From contig JBBHKE010001713.1 in assembly GCA_037447655.1 (NCBI GenBank), forward strand, positions 101,678 through 113,907: 12,230 nucleotides of DNA. Reading direction: 5' to 3'. The stretch is from Zygnema cylindricum. Lineage: Eukaryota > Streptophyta > Zygnematophyceae > Zygnematales > Zygnemataceae. How positions within the stretch are numbered: the first letter of the stretch is position 1; the number at the start of each line of letters is the position of its first letter. The translations under genes were made by a program, and so were the position numbers. This document shows positions 8,112 to 12,230 of the stretch, one piece after another. The notes beneath the pieces were generated by a model. It searched no databases, had not been told where the DNA came from, and was given only the letters and a program-made list of their open reading frames with translations.

Positions 8112-8129
8112 AAATTGCGAGCGCAATTT
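8112..8129. repeat. Inverted repeat AAATTGCG-AG-CGCAATTT
   Basis: Two perfect 8-bp arms with a 2-base spacer lie 19 bases from the heat-shock element, inside the GrpE promoter-like block. It could be a dimeric factor site or a cruciform-prone sequence. No known motif is recognised with certainty. Confidence 0.6.
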
Positions 8130-8177
8130 CGCGTAAAGCGCCTGCCTCGTTCGCACACCAAATCAGAACGCAAAATC

Positions 8178-8185
8178 ACACGTGT
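8178..8185. promoter_or_regulatory. G-box palindrome ACACGTGT
   Basis: A perfect palindrome with the CACGTG core recognised by plant bZIP and bHLH factors. A further ACGTG core lies about 20 bases downstream at 8201-8205. Both sit in the CpG-containing block upstream of GrpE. Function is inferred from motif and place only. Confidence 0.4.
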
Positions 8186-8308
8186 AGGCTAGATTTGACT
8201 ACGTGAGCAACGGCGCTCAATTCACCATTAGTAGTCTTGACCGACCGATTTCGGCTGCGCGAATAATAAATGCCGGCTTAGAAAATTGAATTTGCTCAAA
8301 AGTAATTA

Positions 8309-10126
8309 TTCCCTTTGTTTGCCCTAGCCCATTACCGTGCCCTTCGAGGTTCTGCTGCTTATCCTTCTTGCCTCTTCCCTTCATTTGCGGATGACACACA
8401 CATTATTGGTCCTTCGGACCAAGTTATACCGGCCTATAACTTTTTCAAGGCTCGCTTAGCCGAACTCAATCTTTCGGTCCAGCCCTCTAAGTGTGTTGTC
8501 TAGTCCCCACGTCCTATTCCTCCTCCTTTCACTCCCCCTCCTGGTTTTTAGACTCCTCCTCCTTCAGAAGGCATTCGTGTGTTGGGTTGCCCGCTTGGTT
8601 CCGATCCATACGTCACGACATTCCTTGATTCCGCTTTTCAGACAGATTTATTCCACGCGGACGACCTTCCTCACCTTTTTGATCCCCAGGTTGCCTTTGC
8701 TCTTCTGACGCGTTGTTTTCCTCACCGGCCCTCCTACCTTACTCGGACTTCCCCTCCCACCCCATCCTTTGTGTCCTCATTTTCTACATTCGATGATCGC
8801 CTTATGGATGTCCTCCACACTTTGTTGGACCGTGGAGCTTTTGATCGCGAGTCTGGGCCAGCACGCATCCAAGCCTCTCTTCCTGTCTCGGCTGGCAGTT
8901 TGGGTTTACTCTCGACGGCGCGTGTTGCTCCTACCGCCTATTTGGGGAGTTGGTGCCTTGTTGCTTCCACTATTGTCTCTTGTTTTCTGGCCGGGGACAC
9001 TCCTATTCTTGCGGCCGTGGTTCCCCGTGTTTCGGATGGTGAGCTCGCCTTCCAGCGGTCCCTTTTGGATGCATCACGTTCTCTTAATCCGGCTGCTATC
9101 GAGGACATGCCGATTTTTTCCACTCTCGTTACGACATCAGTTGCACGTGTTCAGGAATCCATTACTGATCGGGTTGTCGCCGCTATTAAATCTGAGCTTC
9201 TTCAGGCGCTTCCTTCCAATTCTTCGCGTGCACGTTTTCTGTCTTGTGGCGGACCTGGCTCTGGAGCTTGGCTATTGGCCGTCCCTATCTTATCCACTCT
9301 TCGTTTCACCCCGGCTCAGTTCACCACGGCCCTTAGATTCCGGCTTGGCCTCCCTCACCCACCTTTGCTTGGCTCACTTGTTTGCTCCTGCGGCCACGTT
9401 CTCGAGCCCGATGGGGTCCATTTGCTTCGTTGCTCCCACGGGGGCGAGTTGATTCATGCGCACGACACGATTCGAGACACCATTGCTACAATCGCTTTTG
9501 AGGGGGGATTTTCTGTTCGTCGCGAGGTCTCTCACATTATTCCTTCGCGGCGGATCGACCTCGAATTACTTGATGGTGCGCGTCGTACATTTGGTGACAT
9601 TGTTTTAACGAAACCTACCTCAACTACAATCGTCAACCAAGCGGCTCGGCATATGGGAGTGGCTGCCCGTGACGCAACTAAAAGGAAAGAGCGTGATTAT
9701 GCCCATCGCGACGCTATGGATGGTTTCATTCCGATGGCGGTCGAGATATTTGGTTGTTTGGGTGTGGCTTTGGAAGAGTTTTTCTGTACTTGTGGTCGGC
9801 GCTCTTTCGAGAGGCGAGGACCTGGGAGCCCTCCTGTTTCAGTCCTTACTTCTTTTTATCGTCAACGTTTTTCCGTGGCCCTACAACGAGTGTTGGCTTC
9901 TATATTACTTCGATCGTCTATTGCTATTATGGATCGACAGCGTGTTCCGGAACTTCCTCCTTGTGCTCCTCCGGGATTCGGGGACTTACGTGGTTGCTTT
10001 CGTAAATTTTTAGTTCTGTTGGGGGTTTTTTGCTACGTGTTAGCTTTTTCCTTTGATGTTTTGTTTGTTGGATTTTGCTTTTTTGGGTGTTTTCGGCTTC
10101 CACGCCATCCTTTCGTATTTTCGTAG
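8309..10126 (+). pseudogene. 5'-truncated non-LTR retrotransposon (LINE) ORF2 remnant
   Basis: The frame opens near 8309 in the middle of a reverse transcriptase: PLFALAHYRALR precedes the catalytic FADDTHIIGP box (FADD at 8384-8395), then LNLSVQPSKC and IRVLGCPLGSD, all typical of LINE reverse transcriptases. Everything upstream of the YADD-type box (fingers and first palm motifs) is missing. Two in-frame TAGs at 8501-8503 and 8549-8551 break it, followed by 515 open codons. The C-terminal half has a CSCG-x-H-x-C zinc-binding-like block near 9383-9445 and an endonuclease-like block (RIDLELL, then GDIVLTKP, about 9551-9616), in the order expected of LINEs with a restriction-like endonuclease. 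The last 40 or so residues, Phe-rich, look like translated 3' UTR. GC content and codon use differ sharply from the flanks. Not functional as it stands. Confidence 0.85.
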
Positions 10127-10255
10127 TTTTTGCCTTGATTTTCCCTTTTGTTTATTCCCTTGTTATGTGGTTTTTCAGTTTTAGCAATGCTACTTCTTTT
10201 TGTTATTATGGACTCAGATGGTTTACCATCGCGCTTTTTAATAAAGTCGGCCACT
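8311..10255 (+). mobile_element. Truncated LINE copy, full extent
   Basis: The 5' edge is where reverse transcriptase homology starts; the 3' edge is taken just after AATAAAGTCGGCCACT (10240-10255). ATTATT flanks both edges (8305-8310 and 10256-10261) and could be a short target-site duplication, though six A/T bases are weak proof. There is no poly(A) tail. A T-rich untranslated tail of roughly 200 bases precedes the end. Confidence 0.6.
10240..10245 (+). terminator. AATAAA at the 3' end of the LINE
   Basis: AATAAA lies eight bases before GGCCACT, where the retroelement appears to end. The same arrangement occurs at 1770-1784. Confidence 0.45.
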
Positions 10256-10640
10256 ATTATTAACTACATAAATAAGCGGTGTACAAATAATCCACTACGA
10301 CGAATTTTATCTTCCAAGGATTTCTCTGTCAGCGAACTCTATACTAAATCCTGGTTTTCCATTCCATTTTTTTCTCATAAATCACAGCCCATCGTTATGA
10401 GCGTTTTTGGTGCGATTATTTGCGTGACGCAACATTGAAATTTGTATGGGAAAGATTTTTGCAACTACTGGGAATACTGCATTTCCGCAATTTTTCTGCT
10501 CATCGTTTGGTAATTTCCCGTCTCCACCAGTTTTGGATTAGCTTTTGCAAAGTGGAAACTCCAACTTCTGATGTCGTAAAAATGCTTTGTAATTTTCTGT
10601 TATCTTTTTTCAAGCATAAATTTGTATCTTTATCATAAAA
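10256..10640 (+). other. Downstream of LINE: open but unrecognised frame
   Basis: A frame open from 10381 to a TAA ending at 10638 (86 codons) reads as a helical, hydrophobic peptide containing YLRDATLKFVWERFLQLLG. It has no convincing start and other frames on both strands are partly open too. It may be a decayed exon or chance. Confidence 0.2.
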
Positions 10641-11882
10641 AGTTGCTTCCACCACTTTATGAGGAAGAAAAAGTTAAATGTTGACATCAAAGACGTTGAA
10701 CATGCAATACAAGCATTCAACATTTTTAAGAAAAAATACGCACAAATACTCATTTACAGATGTACAAACATTAATGCACACATGAACAAATAATAAATAA
10801 GAGATGCACAAAACCAAATATTTCCAAAATCCACAATTCCAAAAATAGATAGACGTGAGAGAAACTACTCCCTTTATCTATCACAAAGGGAGTTTTTTAC
10901 AAATGCTTTTTGAAAATTCAAAAATCAATAACAACGAGAGAAAACAAAAAACTACAATAAAAAAAGAGGGGAAAAAAAAAACCTAAACCCAAACCATCTA
11001 ACTTATTTTCCTTGCTTCATCTAAACCCTTTCCTACTTGCTTAATTACAAAAAACTTGAAATTTTCTTATTCGTACAAAATGGACATAAAAATACTTTAT
11101 TATAACCTGATTTACTTTCACTTATTGACCTTTTTGGCCCACACTGTTACTGAAAAAACAGACCTTTAATTTCGGAAACGCTTCTACACTAAAACCCTAA
11201 TTTCACAAAAATGTTTCGTTTCCAAGAGCATTAAGAAAATCTTTCACAACATCTTTTCCTTTTACGAAATTTGTCCATCTTAACGTTTCATTCTGCACAT
11301 CTCTCCAGAAAAAAAATTAACAAATTTTCATTAGACTTGTCCATTTTCCTATTAATCAGAGTAACTCAAAACTTCTCATTCGACAAAGCCAACAAAAAAA
11401 AGGGAAAAAAATAGGTGAGGATTTGAACCGATTACATCAGTTTGAAAATTTATACATCTACAAATTTTCAGAAAAAAATAGTACACTTTATATAAAAGTA
11501 TTTTGTAACATATGATTCTTATTACATATTATATACGCTATAATTAGTATAATATATATCAAACTAAATACACTTTACACTTATAAAACTATATACACTT
11601 AATTAATCTACATCATTATGATTATTAATTATTCTTATAATTAATTTATAAGTTTTATATATACATATTCCATAAAACATACAGAGAATTTACTGCACTA
11701 AACACCGATAAAAACCGTTAATATTACTGAAAACACAAAAAAACCGAAACAAAAGGCAGGAAAACACACTTAAAAACCGATATTCCTAAAACACACCACA
11801 AGAACCACCTGCCTATCTTTTCTCTATGATAAGTTTATTAATTATAATTTTATTTTTTTTAAATAATTTGTTCGATTTGTAC
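10641..11882. other. AT-rich intergenic or intronic stretch
   Basis: I find no gene here. It should contain the missing last exon(s) of the M20 gene on the minus strand, but no NERI-like coding block was seen. Notable are a hairpin at 10867-10893 and an extremely AT-rich patch at about 11510-11660 with the inverted repeat CTTATAA-TTAAT-TTATAAG (11634-11652), resembling matrix-attachment-type DNA. Confidence 0.5.
10867..10893. repeat. Hairpin followed by T run
   Basis: ACTCCCTTT and AAAGGGAGT form a perfect 9-bp stem with a 9-base loop; the second arm's final T starts a run of six Ts on the plus strand. It looks like a terminator-type hairpin, but in a nuclear genome its meaning is unclear; it may be a small foldback repeat. 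Confidence 0.6.
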
Positions 11883-11994
11883 CTTGAGCGCCATATGGTC
11901 AGTGGCCTGACTTATGGGGAGCAGGAGGGCGGGAGCCCCCAAAGTCTTTTCTAGAAAAGGTACAACGGGCATCGTACTTCCTTCCCGGATATAC
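11883..11994 (-). CDS. M20 peptidase exon with REGST motif
   Basis: 112 bases: one base completing a Lys codon, then 37 codons. It starts after TTTTGCAG and ends CTCAAG before GTACAA. This exon alone carries the family identification. Confidence 0.78.
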
Positions 11995-12230
11995 CTGCAA
12001 AAAAAAAAAAAAAAAAACGACAGGGAAAAAAGAAGGAAGAGAGTAAGAGGGAAAGAAGAAAACAAATAAAAAAAAAGGCATTTGGTTTTGTAAACTAACT
12101 TCCAGTCTACTTTCGGCTTTTCTCGAACATTTTCTGCATTTTTCTTTTTGTTAAGCTGACCGACGTCCAAAAAAAAATTGAATATAAGGGAAATATAAGT
12201 TAAAAAAAAACCTGCAGCCAGTCGAATTGT
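11883..12230 (-). CDS. M20-family metallopeptidase, partial, C-terminal exons
   Basis: Three minus-strand exons are inferred: 12230-12212 (partial), a short one ending at 12100 (start 12155 or 12133) and 11994-11883. The last one is clear: YIREGSTMPVVPFLEKTLG, then APALLLPISQATD, matches the catalytic-domain end of M20 dipeptidases and related carboxypeptidases (REGG-x-PV ... LP-GQ-SD). The family hydrolyses dipeptides or N-acyl amino acids using a two-metal centre. Introns: donor GTTAGT at 12099 in phase 2, acceptor GCAG after 19 T residues at 11998-12017, donor GTACAA at 11882. Odd: where M20 members usually have SD-x-AHL with a metal-binding His, this reads TDHMALK, with Ala at the His position by simple alignment. 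The next exon is not found. Which M20 subfamily it is cannot be told. Confidence 0.68.
12100..12155 (-). CDS. M20 peptidase short upstream exon
   Basis: It joins in frame to the REGST exon through a phase 2 intron and ends NVREKPKVDW. The acceptor could be at 12156 (CAG after a T-rich tract) or at 12134 (TGCAG), giving 56 or 34 bases. The Lys-rich 5' part, if included, is not typical of the family. Confidence 0.45.

Noticed and set aside
8501-8551. Reassignment of TAG to Gln, which would make the LINE frame intact
   Set aside because: The GrpE gene ends at a TAG exactly where the family ends, followed only by Lys/Thr-rich low-complexity translation; a truncated LINE with stop mutations is simpler. 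Dasycladalean- or Cladophoralean-type codes are not excluded by sequence alone.
8769-9452. 227-codon second frame within the LINE
   Set aside because: It is a shadow of the LINE frame, which carries all recognisable motifs.
11401-11440. GGTTCAAATCC on the minus strand, a tRNA B-box match followed by a T run
   Set aside because: The bases either side cannot form a T stem and no A box or acceptor stem is present upstream, so no tRNA or clear tRNA-derived SINE.
1-12230. CRISPR arrays, prokaryotic operons, phage or plasmid functions, rRNA or tRNA genes
   Set aside because: Nothing of the kind was found; spliced genes, presequence and LINE show nuclear eukaryotic DNA.

Overview
The window is nuclear DNA of a eukaryote, most likely a green plant-lineage organism such as a streptophyte alga or an early-diverging land plant. 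It is AT-rich, its genes are split by GT-AG introns, and the clearest gene is a mitochondrial GrpE co-chaperone whose conserved blocks resemble plant mitochondrial GrpE more than animal or bacterial ones. A decayed non-LTR retrotransposon has a C-terminal half of a type I associate with algae, mosses and ferns. The lineage call is by motif recognition only.

Layout. 1-130: a T20 tract that reads on the minus strand as a poly(A) tail behind AATAAA, probably the 3' end of a retroposed or genuine transcript. 614-1292: an unrecognised plus-strand reading frame broken by one shift at a C5T9 run. 1293-1790: a T-rich tail ending in AATAAAG-TCG-CCA, like the tail of the retrotransposon at the other end of the window. 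1870-4470: AT-rich DNA carrying many copies of a motif near TTAGYGTTAATA, including a 174-bp MITE-like element.

2968-7751, minus strand: a complete six-exon gene for mitochondrial GrpE (297 residues in my model), every intron in phase 0. Behind its start, at 8030-8205, is a CpG-containing promoter-like block with a near-perfect heat-shock element, a TGACGTGG site and a CACGTG G-box, which suits a partner of mitochondrial Hsp70. About 8311-10255: a 5'-truncated LINE in plus orientation with the catalytic FADD box, a CCHC-like region and an endonuclease-like region, carrying two in-frame TAGs. 10260-11880: AT-rich DNA with no gene I can support. 11883-12230, minus strand: three small exons from the C-terminal part of an M20-family metallopeptidase whose 5' part lies beyond the window and whose last exon I could not find.

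The two host genes point the same way and share no visible operon-like link. I found no new defence or mobile system. The points most worth a second look are the heat-shock promoter, a 24-bp perfect palindrome formed by the last codons and stop of GrpE, the MITE-like family, the two related retroelement tails, and the apparent loss of a metal-ligand His in the M20 exon.
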